Assembly: GCA_035549195.1 (NCBI GenBank)
Contig: DASZRK010000017.1
Location: forward strand, 310,001 to 374,000
Length of the DNA stretch: 64,000 nt
Source: a bacterium
GTDB lineage: Bacteria; Oederibacteriota; Muellerivitia; Muellerivitales; Muellerivitaceae
Reading direction: 5' to 3'
The notes below the pieces were generated by a model. It saw only the letters and a program-made list of their open reading frames with translations, did no database searches and was not told where the DNA came from. The translations under genes were made by a program, and so were the position numbers. Positions 7,767 through 17,179 of this stretch are shown one piece after another. The stretch's first letter is position 1. Every line of letters begins with the position of its first letter.

Positions 7767-10700
7767 GTGGCCATTTCCCTTTATTTGGGTCCCTATCAGC
7801 CATTCCTGGAGGAGGAACTCGCCTCCCGGGTCCGGTCCTTCCGGTCCGTTGAGCCCCTTTCCCCCCTGGTCCTCCTCGTCCCCAACCGCGCCCTGGTGCG
7901 CCACCTGCGGGAGGACCTGGCCCGCAAGAACGGGTCGGTGGTCAACCTTCGGGTCCTGACCCTGCACCAATACCTCATCGAGTTCACCGAGGAAAAATGG
8001 ATCCAGGAAGGCTTCCGGCTCCTGCCGGAGTCCATTGTGCCCTGGGTCTTGCGCGAGAACGCCAAGGAGCTCCGGCCCAAGGGCGGCGGCCCCTTCGCGG
8101 CGGTGGAGAAGACCCCCGGGTTCCCGAAAACCCTTCGGGCCACCCTTTCGGAACTGCGCCAGGGAGGGTTCGATCCCCAAGCATTGAAGGTCTCGGCCCA
8201 GGCCATCGGCAAGGCCCGGGACCGCAAGCGTCTGTCGCAGAAGCTGGAGGAATTCGCCGGGCTTTTGACCAAGAACCGGGCCTGGAAAGCCAAGAATCAT
8301 TGGAAGGACCGGGAAGACCTTTATGAGGACGCGCTGACCCTTGCGCCCCCTCAAGCCGCTATTTGGACCTATGGCTTCTATGACGCCTCGGCCCTGCAAC
8401 AGAAGGTCCTGATGCATTTTTGTTCACCGCCAAGGCGCCAAGACGCTAAGAACCCGGAGACCGGAAAAGAGGGTCATTGGTTCATCCCTTATGAGGACCA
8501 TCCGGCCTTCGACTATGCCAAGCCCTTCGTGGAATGGGCGAAGGGATTGGGGAAGGTCCAAAAGTCGGAAAGCTTCAAGAGCGGGAAGACCACGGCTTTG
8601 GGACGGCTCCAGGACCATTTATTTGAGACTGAGATTGCCACGTCGCAATCATCGGCCTATTCGGCCGAGGCTCCTCGCAATGACGGCCATTTGAAATTTG
8701 AGGATTCGGACGTAAAGATCCTCCTTTGCCCCGGCGAACCCCGGGAGATGCGGGAGGTGGTGCGGGCCATCACCGGGGAGGCCGAAAGGCGCAGGACCCA
8801 CCTGTCCCAATGCGGCCTGCTCCTGCGGCAGTTGGAGACCTACCGCCGCATGATCGCCCCCGCCTTCGAAGGACAGGGGGTCGCGGTGGCCAAGAAACCG
8901 TCGGTCTATCTCATGGAAACCCCCGAGGCCAAGGCCTTCCTGCTCCTGCTCGAATGTTTCCAGTCCGAATTCCCCCGAGAAACCCTGATGGACCTCCTCG
9001 CCAGTCCCAACCTTTCCCACGACGGGTTCGGGGTGGGGGAGGAGGATTGGAATCCCCATCTTTGGGACCAGGTCTCGAAAGAGGCGGGGGTGGTGGAAGG
9101 GGAGGCCTCCTGGATCGATCGCATGAAGGAAGCCGAGAAACCCAGGTCGGGCAAGGGCTCCTTCGAGGAAGAGGGACCCGCGTCCGGGGAAGTGACCTCC
9201 CTTGTCGCTTTCCGGATGAAAGTGCTCCAGACCCTTTTCGACGCGAAGAAGGCCTTCGAGAGGACGAAGGACTGGGCCGGCAAGACCGGCGTCCTTTTCG
9301 AGCTCGCCGAGAAGGTCTTCCGAAAGTCGGACGCCAAGGACGAGCTCAAGACCTTGAGGCGCGGCGTGGAGATCCTGTCCCAAGGCTCCTTCAAGGTCGC
9401 CCCCGACGAGCTGAAGGATTTCCTCACCGGTCTCATGGAGGAAGTGCGCATCCCCTGGAAGGCGCCGGAAGCGGGCGGGGTCGAGGTGTCGGAGCTCATG
9501 CAGGCCCGGGGTGTGCCCTTCGACGTGCTGGTCCTTCCCGGCCTGGTGGAACAGGGTTTTCCCCGGGTGCCCCGGCCCGACCCGCTTTTGTTGGATGAGG
9601 AGAGGCGCATCCTCAACGAACGCCACTTGGGCCAGGCGCGTATCCCGGAAAAGGCCGAGGGGAGGCTGGAAGAAAAGATGCTCTTCCTCCTTGCCGTGCG
9701 GAGCGCCCGGCAAGGCGTCATCCTCACCGCCTCCCACCTGCACCCCGGCAGTGGGGCGCCGCGCGTTCCTTCCAGCTATCTTCACGAAGCCTTGAGGGCC
9801 GTCACGGGCGGGCGGCAGGCGAAATGGGAGGATTCCCCCTATGTGCGCAAGGTCGCGGTGTCCGATTGGGTCCGGGACGGCGGCGAAGAGCGGGTGGACG
9901 ACCTGGAAGAGGTGCTCAGCCGTTTCCAGGAGGCCCGGGAAGGGAACCCCCTGCCTGCCCAGGCCTACGCGGGACAGAAACCCTTCTTTGACGAGGCCCG
10001 CCGGCTTCTCAAGGAACGCCAGGGAAGCCGCAAGTTCACGATCTATGACGGCGTCTTCGGGGACCCACAGGCCGTCGAGGCCCTGCGCCAGACCCATTCC
10101 CTGAAGGATAAGACCCTCTCGGCCTCGCGGCTCGAGACCTACGCCGCCTGTCCCCTGCGCTATTTCTACCGCTATGTGCTGGGCCTGAAGGTGCATCCCG
10201 AACCCGAGCGGGTCTTCCAGTTGGACCCGGCCGAGAAGGGGAACCTGATGCATTCGATCCTGGAAGAGACCCTCTCCCGGGGCAAACAGGAAGGCTGGCT
10301 CAAGGACCGGGACGGGGAAAAGGCCGCCCGGACGCTGGAAGAGGAGACCCAAAAGGCATTCAAAAGCTTCGAGAAAGAGGGGGTCACGGGTTCCCAGGCC
10401 CTTTGGCAATGGAGCCAGTTCAGCCTCCGGCGCGACCTGCAACGGACCTTGAGGAAGGTCCTGGCGGACCAGGAATGGACCCCGGTGGATTTCGAGAAGG
10501 CCTTCGGCCGCGAGGGCCAGCCCGAGGTCACTTTCGAAACCCCGGGGGAGACCTTTCGCTTGGAAGGCTTCATGGACCGGGTGGACCTGTCGGCGGACGG
10601 CAAAGCCTTGAGGGTGGTGGACTACAAATCAGGGAGCAAGGAAGGGTTCAAGAAGGACAGCGTGAAGGAAGGCACCAAGATCCAGATGCCCCTTTACCTC

Positions 10701-11009
10701 TGGGCCTGCCGGACCCTTTACCCGGGGGTGACCCCGAAGGAGGCGGTCTATGAGTTCCTGACCGCCAAGGGGGATTATGGGTCGGTCGGGTTCAACGCGA
10801 GCGACTGGAAGACCGTTGAGGAGCCGCTGAAGGCGCTTCTGACCACGGCCGCCGAAGCGGTGGAGCAGGGCCTGTTCCCGGCCGCCGCCAAGGCCTGTGA
10901 CCGGTGTGATTACCGGACACTTTGTGGACCGGGAGTGGAGAAAAGGGAAGAAAGGAAGCGAGATGATGTGAAAGTAGAGAGATATTTCGAGCTGAAAGAG
11001 CTGAAATGA
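7767..11009 (+). CDS. addB: AddB-like helicase/nuclease subunit
   Basis: This 1080-residue protein resembles the AddB/RexB subunit of the AddAB double-strand-break repair nuclease. The GTG at 7767 follows an AGGA site. The N-terminus (LVLLVPNRALVRHLREDL, then VVNLRVLTLHQYL) is a UvrD-like domain without a Walker A lysine. The C-terminal PD-(D/E)XK nuclease has the helix LSASRLETYAACPLRYFYRY, the GNLMHSILEE segment, DRVDL and RVVDYKSGSK (about 949-955), and IQMPLYLWA. Cys795 with Cys1044, Cys1047 and Cys1053 fit the AddB Fe-S cluster. Residues about 219-229 and 288-308 are encoded by dispersed-repeat DNA. The stop overlaps the next start by four bases. The partner addA follows after one foreign-looking gene. 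Confidence 0.88.
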   Translation: MAISLYLGPYQPFLEEELASRVRSFRSVEPLSPLVLLVPNRALVRHLREDLARKNGSVVNLRVLTLHQYLIEFTEEKWIQEGFRLLPESIVPWVLRENAKELRPKGGGPFAAVEKTPGFPKTLRATLSELRQGGFDPQALKVSAQAIGKARDRKRLSQKLEEFAGLLTKNRAWKAKNHWKDREDLYEDALTLAPPQAAIWTYGFYDASALQQKVLMHFCSPPRRQDAKNPETGKEGHWFIPYEDHPAFDYAKPFVEWAKGLGKVQKSESFKSGKTTALGRLQDHLFETEIATSQSSAYSAEAPRNDGHLKFEDSDVKILLCPGEPREMREVVRAITGEAERRRTHLSQCGLLLRQLETYRRMIAPAFEGQGVAVAKKPSVYLMETPEAKAFLLLLECFQSEFPRETLMDLLASPNLSHDGFGVGEEDWNPHLWDQVSKEAGVVEGEASWIDRMKEAEKPRSGKGSFEEEGPASGEVTSLVAFRMKVLQTLFDAKKAFERTKDWAGKTGVLFELAEKVFRKSDAKDELKTLRRGVEILSQGSFKVAPDELKDFLTGLMEEVRIPWKAPEAGGVEVSELMQARGVPFDVLVLPGLVEQGFPRVPRPDPLLLDEERRILNERHLGQARIPEKAEGRLEEKMLFLLAVRSARQGVILTASHLHPGSGAPRVPSSYLHEALRAVTGGRQAKWEDSPYVRKVAVSDWVRDGGEERVDDLEEVLSRFQEAREGNPLPAQAYAGQKPFFDEARRLLKERQGSRKFTIYDGVFGDPQAVEALRQTHSLKDKTLSASRLETYAACPLRYFYRYVLGLKVHPEPERVFQLDPAEKGNLMHSILEETLSRGKQEGWLKDRDGEKAARTLEEETQKAFKSFEKEGVTGSQALWQWSQFSLRRDLQRTLRKVLADQEWTPVDFEKAFGREGQPEVTFETPGETFRLEGFMDRVDLSADGKALRVVDYKSGSKEGFKKDSVKEGTKIQMPLYLWACRTLYPGVTPKEAVYEFLTAKGDYGSVGFNASDWKTVEEPLKALLTTAAEAVEQGLFPAAAKACDRCDYRTLCGPGVEKREERKRDDVKVERYFELKELK
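8423..8451. repeat. Dispersed repeat arm inside addB
   Basis: TTCACCGCCAAGGCGCCAAG followed by ACGCTAAGA matches the arms of the intergenic repeats at 7594 and 38055. It lies in frame inside addB and encodes the low-similarity stretch FCSPPRRQDAKN. No stop or frameshift results. Confidence 0.75.
8629..8690. repeat. Second repeat-like palindromic insert inside addB
   Basis: The stretch from GAGATTGCCACGTCGCAATC to GGCTCCTCGCAATGACGG, with the central inverted repeat TCGGCCTATTCGGCCGA, closely resembles a widespread intergenic repeat recalled from many bacterial genomes. Here it is read in frame and encodes SSAYSAEAPRNDG. Only one copy is in the window, so the family call rests on recall. Confidence 0.55.
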
Positions 11010-11794
11010 CACCTCAAAAACAGTGGTGGGATGTTTGGACGAGTTTAGTTTTGCCCGTTTTTTTTCTGAATTTCCTTTTATTCGCCGGTTATTCCAAAGC
11101 TGATATGGAATTTATCAAATCAAAAACTTTCAAAGTAAAAGTATATTTAAAAAACGGAAAACAATTCGAATGTTATTTAGGAGGAGAAGAAAAGTTTGAA
11201 AAGTATAGCGGTTCTCAATTGCTAAAATTTCTTCGAGCGAATCACATGGCTTATTTTTTTGAGAATGAGGACGAACTGAAATTTTATAGCCACGTCCAAA
11301 AAGTAAAATATCCGTTTAACTTTTATGCCACCATGGAAAATAAAAAAACAAAAATAAAAGTAGCCGAAATAATAAAAATTGAAAATCTGGGATTTATATC
11401 TGATGGCCTAATTAGCAATGGGTTAAGTCAAAAAGTTATTTCTTTTCTTAATAAAAAGCCAAATTATATTTTGGGCGGCAAGGCGTCTAATTATCAATGT
11501 GGGGATGGCCATGGCGATGATGCCACTGGATATGGGAGTGAATTTTTAGTTTATGATTTCAAAGGAAAAAAAGATTCTGCCCAAAAGCTCTGCAACGATT
11601 ATGAAGAAGAAGTCTTTGTGAAACACTTTGATAAAAACTGTCGATTTATAAAAGGCGATAAAATGGAAAGTTGGGCCCAATTGGTCAATTTTGAAGACGA
11701 AGAATTATTAAATAAGGGAATAGTTGTTCTTCACATTCCGGATTCCCCAGGAAAAAAAGCTTTTGGCGATGTTAGGTACATGAATGATTATTAA
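11006..11794 (+). CDS. AT-rich gene of unknown function between addB and addA
   Basis: A 262-residue protein of unknown function. Residues about 12-32 (SLVLPVFFLNFLLFAGYS) are a signal peptide or membrane anchor; the rest is hydrophilic, Lys-rich and likely exported. Composition is strikingly unlike the neighbours: 12 of 60 bases are G or C at 11101-11160 and 20 of 60 at 11521-11580, against 37 of 60 in addA at 12841-12900. Codons are AT-ending. Its ATG overlaps the addB stop (ATGA), so it is read as part of the operon. Acquisition by transfer is likely. There are no transposase or repeat boundaries, and I recognise no conserved motif apart from a GDGHGDD loop near residue 170. Confidence 0.7.
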   Translation: MTPQKQWWDVWTSLVLPVFFLNFLLFAGYSKADMEFIKSKTFKVKVYLKNGKQFECYLGGEEKFEKYSGSQLLKFLRANHMAYFFENEDELKFYSHVQKVKYPFNFYATMENKKTKIKVAEIIKIENLGFISDGLISNGLSQKVISFLNKKPNYILGGKASNYQCGDGHGDDATGYGSEFLVYDFKGKKDSAQKLCNDYEEEVFVKHFDKNCRFIKGDKMESWAQLVNFEDEELLNKGIVVLHIPDSPGKKAFGDVRYMNDY

Positions 11795-11812
11795 AATTGA
11801 ATTAATTTATCA

Positions 11813-14800
11813 ATGATCTCCGACCAATCCGTCCGAGAATCGGTCATCCATGACCACGACACCCTCTTTGCGGTGGACGCGGGGGCGGGCACAGGGAAGA
11901 CCACGCTCCTGGTATCCCGGCTCATTGCGCTCCTGCTCGAAAAGCAGGCACCCTTAAGCCGCATTGCGGCCATCACCTTCACCGAAAAGGCCGCCGCCGA
12001 GTTGGCGGAGCGGCTCCGTTCCAAGTTGGAGGAGGCCCTGGGGCCCGTTCGTCCCGCTTCGCTCGCTCAGGGTGACCAAAGCCAAGAAGCGGTTTTGGCC
12101 AGAAAAACTATTATTCTTAAGGCTCTCGAAGATATGGAACGGGCGCCTATCTCCACCATCCATTCCTTCTGCGCGGGGCTTTTGCGGGAGTATCCGGTGG
12201 AAGCCAGGGTGGACCCCCAGTTCACCCTTATGGACGAGGTGCAATCGGGGGCCTTCGAGAACCAGGCCTGGGACCATTGGCTCAAGAAGAACCTAGCTAA
12301 GCCGGTCGAACCTCTGTTCCAGTTCCTGCGCTTGGGCGGCACCTTTGAGCATTTGGATGAACTGAAGCAGTTCCTGAAACGCAACCGAACCCTCCTGAGC
12401 CCCCAACCGCCCAAGCCATTGCCTTCGGTCAAAGCATTCCGGGACCAATGGACAGCCTTTGTGGCCATGACAAAGCGGGAAGCCGCTCAATGCGCCAAGC
12501 ACGAGGACACGCTTTATGAGGCTCTGGAAGCTTTTTGGAGCCAATGCGAGGCGATCGAGGGGGATGCCAAGGATATCGACTTCGCCTTGGCGAACCTCAA
12601 GGTTCCCAAGGTAGGGAACAAAGGTGCCCAGGGAAATTGGGGGAAGGACCGCTTGGCGGCGCTTCGGGACGGATTTGTGAGGCTGGCGGATGACCACACC
12701 AAAGCCTTTGCTCCCTTCAAAGAAGCAATAGTTCTGAATCTGGTCCATTGGATCGGGGATTACCTCAAGGAATGGGAGGAGAAGAAGGCCCAGGGCGGGT
12801 TCCTGGATTTTGACGATCTGCTCCTGAAGACCCGGGACCTCCTCCGGGATCACCCGGAAGCCCGGGAGGAGATCAAAGGCCGGCTCGACTATCTTTTCGT
12901 CGATGAGTTCCAGGACACCGACCCCTTGCAGGTCGAGATCGTTTTTTTCTTATGCGAGGCCCCCAAAAGGGTCGAGAAGAATTGGAAGAAAGTGCAGTTG
13001 GAGCCGGGGAAGTTGTTCCTGGTGGGCGACCCTAAACAGAGCATCTACCGGTTCCGCCGGGCGGATGTGGCCATTTATGAGGCGACGAAAGAACGGATCG
13101 TCGCCAATGGGGGTAAGGTCGAGATATTGACCGAGAACTTCCGCACGGTGGGGGGACTGGTGGAATGGGTCAATGACCGGTTCACGTCCCAATTTGAAGG
13201 TACGGGCATCGGTTACAGCCCCTTGAACGCCAGCCGGGAGAAGGGAAAGACCGAAGGAACGCTCCCCATCCTGTGGGGCATGAAGATCCCGGTTCCCAAG
13301 GAAGAAAAGCCCAGCAAGGCCCTGCTCCGGCAACTTGAGGCGGAAGCGGTGGCTACCTTCCTGAGAGAGCACGTGCTGGGTGGCGGGTTCACGGTGTCCG
13401 ATCCCAAGACCCACGAGAAGCGTCCGGTGCGTAAGGGCGACATCGCCATCCTTTTCCGGGACCTTTCCAACGACAACGAGGAATTCTGGGAAGAGGCCCT
13501 ACGCAAGCGGGACCTGGCCTATCAGATCGTGGGCGGCAAACGCTTCTACAACCGGCCCGAGATCGTGGCCCTTTCGACCCTTCTGACCTGCCTTTCCTCG
13601 CCCGCCGACGAAGCGGCCTGCGTGGCGGTGCTCCGGGGGCCTCTCTTCGGCTTCAGTGACGAGGAACTGTTCCTGCACCGAGCCGGGGGCGGAAGCTTCC
13701 ACTTTTTGGAACATACGAAGGGAAAGGTCGGAGAGGCCTTTAGGTTCCTGCGGGAATGGCTGGAGGCCACCCGGACCTTGGGCGTCTCGGACACCCTGGC
13801 CAAGCTCTATGAGAGCACCGATCTTCTCGCCATCACCGCCGGCCAGCCCCATGGGGAACAGAGGGTGGCGAACCTGATGAAGGTGCTCGACCAGGCCCGC
13901 GAACTGGAGACTTCCCAACACTTCACCTACCGAGCCTTCGTGAAATGGCTCACCACCCAGCAGGAGGAAGGCACCATGGAGGGCGAGGCCCCAGGGCCCG
14001 ACTCCACCGAAGACCGTACCGGTGCCTTGAATGACACCGGCACCGTCAAATCCAGCGCCTCGGCGGGTGGCCTCGGCGCGGACCGTATCACCCTCATGAC
14101 CATCCACAAGGCCAAAGGGCTCGAGTTCCCCTTGGTGTTCGTGTCCGGGATCGCCGCCGACCCGAAGGATTCGGGGAGCTTGGTGGACCGCAAGCACCTG
14201 GCGGGAGCCTTCAAGGTGGGCAAGGTGGACCTGGGTTTAAAGACCATGAATTACGATGCCGTGCAAGAAGAAGAGGAGAACCAGCGCAAGGCCGAGGACA
14301 CGCGCCTCCTTTATGTGGCCGCCACCCGGGCCCGGGACTGCCTGCTCCTGCCCCTTTTCCAATTTCCCGTCGGGGCTAAGATCCAGAACGAGAACCTTTT
14401 CGCCGGGCCGCTCCTGAAGGCGCTGGAAGAGAAGGGTGCCCCGGTTTTTTGGGCGGACGCAAAGGAAACGGATGCTTCCCTGGGCGACCCGCCCGCCTGG
14501 GTGGTGCCTTTGGACGAAAGACCGGGCAAGGCCTTGGACCAGGAAAAGGAAAAGCTCAAGGTCGAACAAGAGGCCCGTCGGAAAAAACTCGGGTCGTTGC
14601 GCGGCGCGAAACAATTCAAGTCGGTGACCTCGGTCCTGAAGGTGGACGCCGATAAACAGGAACGGGAAGAAAGGGTCCTCGAGGAACCGGAAACCTCCTC
14701 CCCCTGGGGCGGCAAGGACCTGGGTTCTTTCGCCCATCTGCTGTTGGAAAAGGGGTGGGATTGGGACGACGCGACCTTGGAAAAGAGCGCGGACCATTAC

Positions 14801-15145
14801 CGTCAAAGGATGGGGGTCACCCCCGAGCAAGCGGAGCTGGCCTTGGATTGGGTGAAAAAAGCCCTCCAGAGCGACTTGGTGAAAAGGGCCAAGAAGTCCG
14901 GACAGGCTTTCCGGGAATTGCCCATCACGGGCCGACAGGAGGACGGGTCCTACCTCAATGCGGTCATCGACCTGGCTTTCCTCGAGGACGACCAATGGGT
15001 CATCGTGGATTACAAGACCGATCAGGACCCCAAGAGGCTCGAGGCCAAATATAAGGAACAGTTGGGCTATTACGGAACGATGTTGGAGGCCTTCACGAAC
15101 AAGAAGGTCAAGGCGACGGAGCTTCTGTTCTTAAGGAAGCTTTGA
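11813..15145 (+). CDS. addA: AddA-like UvrD-family helicase/nuclease
   Basis: This 1110-residue protein is the helicase-nuclease subunit of an AddAB-type complex, which unwinds and resects DNA ends for recombination. Motifs in order are Walker A GAGTGKTT (Lys29), motif Ia AITFTEKAAAELAERLR, Walker B FVDEFQDTD (Asp364), motif III GDPKQSIYRFRRADV, motif V MTIHKAKGLEFP, and motif VI LLYVAATRARD. The C-terminal PD-(D/E)XK nuclease shows SFAHLLLEKG (about 972), VIDLAF, IVDYKTD (about 1065-1070) and KEQLGYYG. Residues about 77-89 (after the first helicase motifs) come from repeat-like DNA. No strong ribosome binding site is seen at 11813. The last 15 bp overlap the convergent glycosyltransferase gene. 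Confidence 0.92.
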   Translation: MISDQSVRESVIHDHDTLFAVDAGAGTGKTTLLVSRLIALLLEKQAPLSRIAAITFTEKAAAELAERLRSKLEEALGPVRPASLAQGDQSQEAVLARKTIILKALEDMERAPISTIHSFCAGLLREYPVEARVDPQFTLMDEVQSGAFENQAWDHWLKKNLAKPVEPLFQFLRLGGTFEHLDELKQFLKRNRTLLSPQPPKPLPSVKAFRDQWTAFVAMTKREAAQCAKHEDTLYEALEAFWSQCEAIEGDAKDIDFALANLKVPKVGNKGAQGNWGKDRLAALRDGFVRLADDHTKAFAPFKEAIVLNLVHWIGDYLKEWEEKKAQGGFLDFDDLLLKTRDLLRDHPEAREEIKGRLDYLFVDEFQDTDPLQVEIVFFLCEAPKRVEKNWKKVQLEPGKLFLVGDPKQSIYRFRRADVAIYEATKERIVANGGKVEILTENFRTVGGLVEWVNDRFTSQFEGTGIGYSPLNASREKGKTEGTLPILWGMKIPVPKEEKPSKALLRQLEAEAVATFLREHVLGGGFTVSDPKTHEKRPVRKGDIAILFRDLSNDNEEFWEEALRKRDLAYQIVGGKRFYNRPEIVALSTLLTCLSSPADEAACVAVLRGPLFGFSDEELFLHRAGGGSFHFLEHTKGKVGEAFRFLREWLEATRTLGVSDTLAKLYESTDLLAITAGQPHGEQRVANLMKVLDQARELETSQHFTYRAFVKWLTTQQEEGTMEGEAPGPDSTEDRTGALNDTGTVKSSASAGGLGADRITLMTIHKAKGLEFPLVFVSGIAADPKDSGSLVDRKHLAGAFKVGKVDLGLKTMNYDAVQEEEENQRKAEDTRLLYVAATRARDCLLLPLFQFPVGAKIQNENLFAGPLLKALEEKGAPVFWADAKETDASLGDPPAWVVPLDERPGKALDQEKEKLKVEQEARRKKLGSLRGAKQFKSVTSVLKVDADKQEREERVLEEPETSSPWGGKDLGSFAHLLLEKGWDWDDATLEKSADHYRQRMGVTPEQAELALDWVKKALQSDLVKRAKKSGQAFRELPITGRQEDGSYLNAVIDLAFLEDDQWVIVDYKTDQDPKRLEAKYKEQLGYYGTMLEAFTNKKVKATELLFLRKL
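12043..12076. repeat. Repeat-like insert inside addA
   Basis: CGTCCCGCTTCGCTCGCTCA followed by GGGTGACC reads on the other strand as GTCACCCTGAGCGAGCGAAG, a familiar dispersed bacterial repeat type. It encodes PVRPASLAQGDQ in a region of the helicase that is normally variable. It is a single copy in this window, so the family call rests on recall. Confidence 0.5.
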
Positions 15146-17179
15146 GGTTTCCGGGCCCGGGCGGCCTTCCATTGCCATCAATTCGCCGAATTTCTTCCGT
15201 AAAACATCATCCCGATAACTTTGCCGGTAAGCCGATGTGAAGACCCCCGAGAAGTTCTCCCACGAAGCCCAGGAATCCTCCGGATGGAAGGTCCTTTCCC
15301 AGGCGTAATGGTAAAGAAGCTTTTCAAAGAAGCAGGACTGCAGGAAGGGTTCCTTGGGAAGGGCGGGATAGGATCTCTTCAAGAGGTCCAGGATCCCCTT
15401 CCTGGACCTCCCATTCGAAAGGTCGGTGACCAGGAAATCGGCCTGCCAAAAGACCCGGAAGGCCGGCCACCAATCCTTATAGGAAGCCAGGTCGCCGTCG
15501 TGGAGGGGAAGGACGGCCAGGAACCGGTCACTCATCCTGCCCGGGACCTGGGATGGCAGGGGATTCCCCCTCAACCCCGGGAATTCCCGGACCATGGATG
15601 GAAGGTCATGCACCGGGGCCAGGAAGGCCAACCAACGGATCGACGGCGAAGGCTCCACGGGGAATTCCCGGGCGTCCGCCGGGAGGGTCATATAGGCCAG
15701 GGACATATCCGTCGAGTCCGGGACCAGCTCGGCGAAGAAGAAACCGGGACCCGAACCCGCCGAAAGGTCCGAAACCATCCAGAAGGCCTGGAATTTCTCC
15801 AGGCTTTTCCCGGTCGTGGAAAAAAGTCCCGGATGGCCGGGGACGTCCCGGTAAGGACGGATCAAACGGCCCAGGTCCCAGGCCCCGGAGACGGCCACCA
15901 AGGCCAGGGCCACCCACCCTTTCCCCGCTTTCGGGATGGATCCCAACAGCGTTTGGATCCCCACGGCAATGGCCAGCAGGATCAAGGGCAGGAGTTGAAA
16001 AAGACGGAAGGGCTCCACCACGGAGAAGAAAAGGGCCGGAAGGGTCCAGAGAAGGACCAATTGGAAAAAGACCTTTCCCCGGACGTCCTTCCAATTCCTG
16101 GCGAGGGCCAGGAGCCCCACCCCAAAAAGGCTTCCCGCCAAGGGGTTCAAGAAACCCATCTCCTGGGGGATGTAAGCCGCCGGGACCGGCCAGAAAAAGC
16201 AGCCGAAATAATCCTTGGCCATTCGCAGTGGACCCAGGAGGCCGGTCCCCCCCGAAAGGGACGAAGCGAGGATATGGCCGCCGTATTCCTCCCGTGTAAG
16301 GGCCCGTAGGAAGGGCGTCAGAGCCAATAGAAAACCGATCGCATAAGCCCCAAGGGGCCCCCGGCCGGACCGTTCCCTTAGGGTCGAGCCAAGGACCAGC
16401 AAGGTCATGCCGAAAGCGAAGATGGACCAGGTGGTGCAGACCAGGGAACCGGCCCCCAGGACCGATCCCAACAGGAAAGCCCGGACAAGGCGGGAAAGGA
16501 TCCTTTCCCGCGGCACGCCTTGGAACCAGCCCCAGCACCACCAGGACAGGCAGATCCATAGGAGCAGGAGGGACCAATCCAAACCGATCCGCCCCGATAA
16601 AAGGGGCCAATAACCCAGGGTGAATCCCGAGGCGATCAGGAACGAAAGCGAACGGGGAAAAAGGGTCCGGGCCGCCCAATAACCCATGGGCACGCATAAC
16701 GCTGAAGCCAAGGCGGGGGGGAACCAGAGGCTGAAAAGAGGGGAATGGGTCCAGCCCAACAGCAGGCCGATCAGGGAGATATAGGTCGGTGGGGATTGGT
16801 TGAATCCCCGGAAGAAGCCCCCCTCCGATCCCATGTTCCCGCAAAGGGCCAGGAACCCCCGGGTGGCTTCGTCCAGGCTCGGCCAGAGGAAGAGGGAAGT
16901 CAGGCCGGACATCCGGAGCGCGAAGGCGATGGAAAAAAGAAGGAGAAGCAGGGGCCATGGGACCGAAAAGGACTCGGCGTCCAAGGGACCTTTGGGGCCG
17001 CCGGACTTGGCGGAGGGCCATTTCTTCCAGAGGTAGAAGGCGGGAAGCCCCCAGCCGACCGCCAGGACGAGAGGCCTCCATGGAAAGGCGGGAGGATAGA
17101 CCAGCAACGAATTGGTCAGGAAAAAGCCCAGGAAAGGGACCCAAGGTCCACGAGGGATGGCCCCCCAGGAAGTCCTCAT
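15131..17179 (-). CDS. GT-C type membrane glycosyltransferase paralog 1
   Basis: A 682-residue polytopic protein with about ten to twelve membrane segments followed by a periplasmic C-terminal domain. It is the most divergent of six paralogs in this locus. Shared landmarks are LFLWPSLDEATRG (Asp103, Glu104, in the first outer loop where GT-C enzymes place the catalytic acid), GYWPLLSGR, GFLNPLAGSLF, VEPFRLFQLLP and, in the soluble part, SGPGFFF and IRWLAFL. GT-C enzymes of the ArnT/PMT type use polyprenyl-phosphate sugars. The TPR-like tail of the other paralogs is missing. It starts at an ATG overlapping the methyltransferase stop and is last in its operon. Substrates are unknown. Confidence 0.8.
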   Translation of the reverse strand: MRTSWGAIPRGPWVPFLGFFLTNSLLVYPPAFPWRPLVLAVGWGLPAFYLWKKWPSAKSGGPKGPLDAESFSVPWPLLLLLFSIAFALRMSGLTSLFLWPSLDEATRGFLALCGNMGSEGGFFRGFNQSPPTYISLIGLLLGWTHSPLFSLWFPPALASALCVPMGYWAARTLFPRSLSFLIASGFTLGYWPLLSGRIGLDWSLLLLWICLSWWCWGWFQGVPRERILSRLVRAFLLGSVLGAGSLVCTTWSIFAFGMTLLVLGSTLRERSGRGPLGAYAIGFLLALTPFLRALTREEYGGHILASSLSGGTGLLGPLRMAKDYFGCFFWPVPAAYIPQEMGFLNPLAGSLFGVGLLALARNWKDVRGKVFFQLVLLWTLPALFFSVVEPFRLFQLLPLILLAIAVGIQTLLGSIPKAGKGWVALALVAVSGAWDLGRLIRPYRDVPGHPGLFSTTGKSLEKFQAFWMVSDLSAGSGPGFFFAELVPDSTDMSLAYMTLPADAREFPVEPSPSIRWLAFLAPVHDLPSMVREFPGLRGNPLPSQVPGRMSDRFLAVLPLHDGDLASYKDWWPAFRVFWQADFLVTDLSNGRSRKGILDLLKRSYPALPKEPFLQSCFFEKLLYHYAWERTFHPEDSWASWENFSGVFTSAYRQSYRDDVLRKKFGELMAMEGRPGPETSKLP

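Noticed and set aside
7767-11009. addB as a frameshifted pseudogene because of the inserted repeats
   Set aside because: The frame is open over 1080 residues and the nuclease and Fe-S motifs at the C-terminus are intact.
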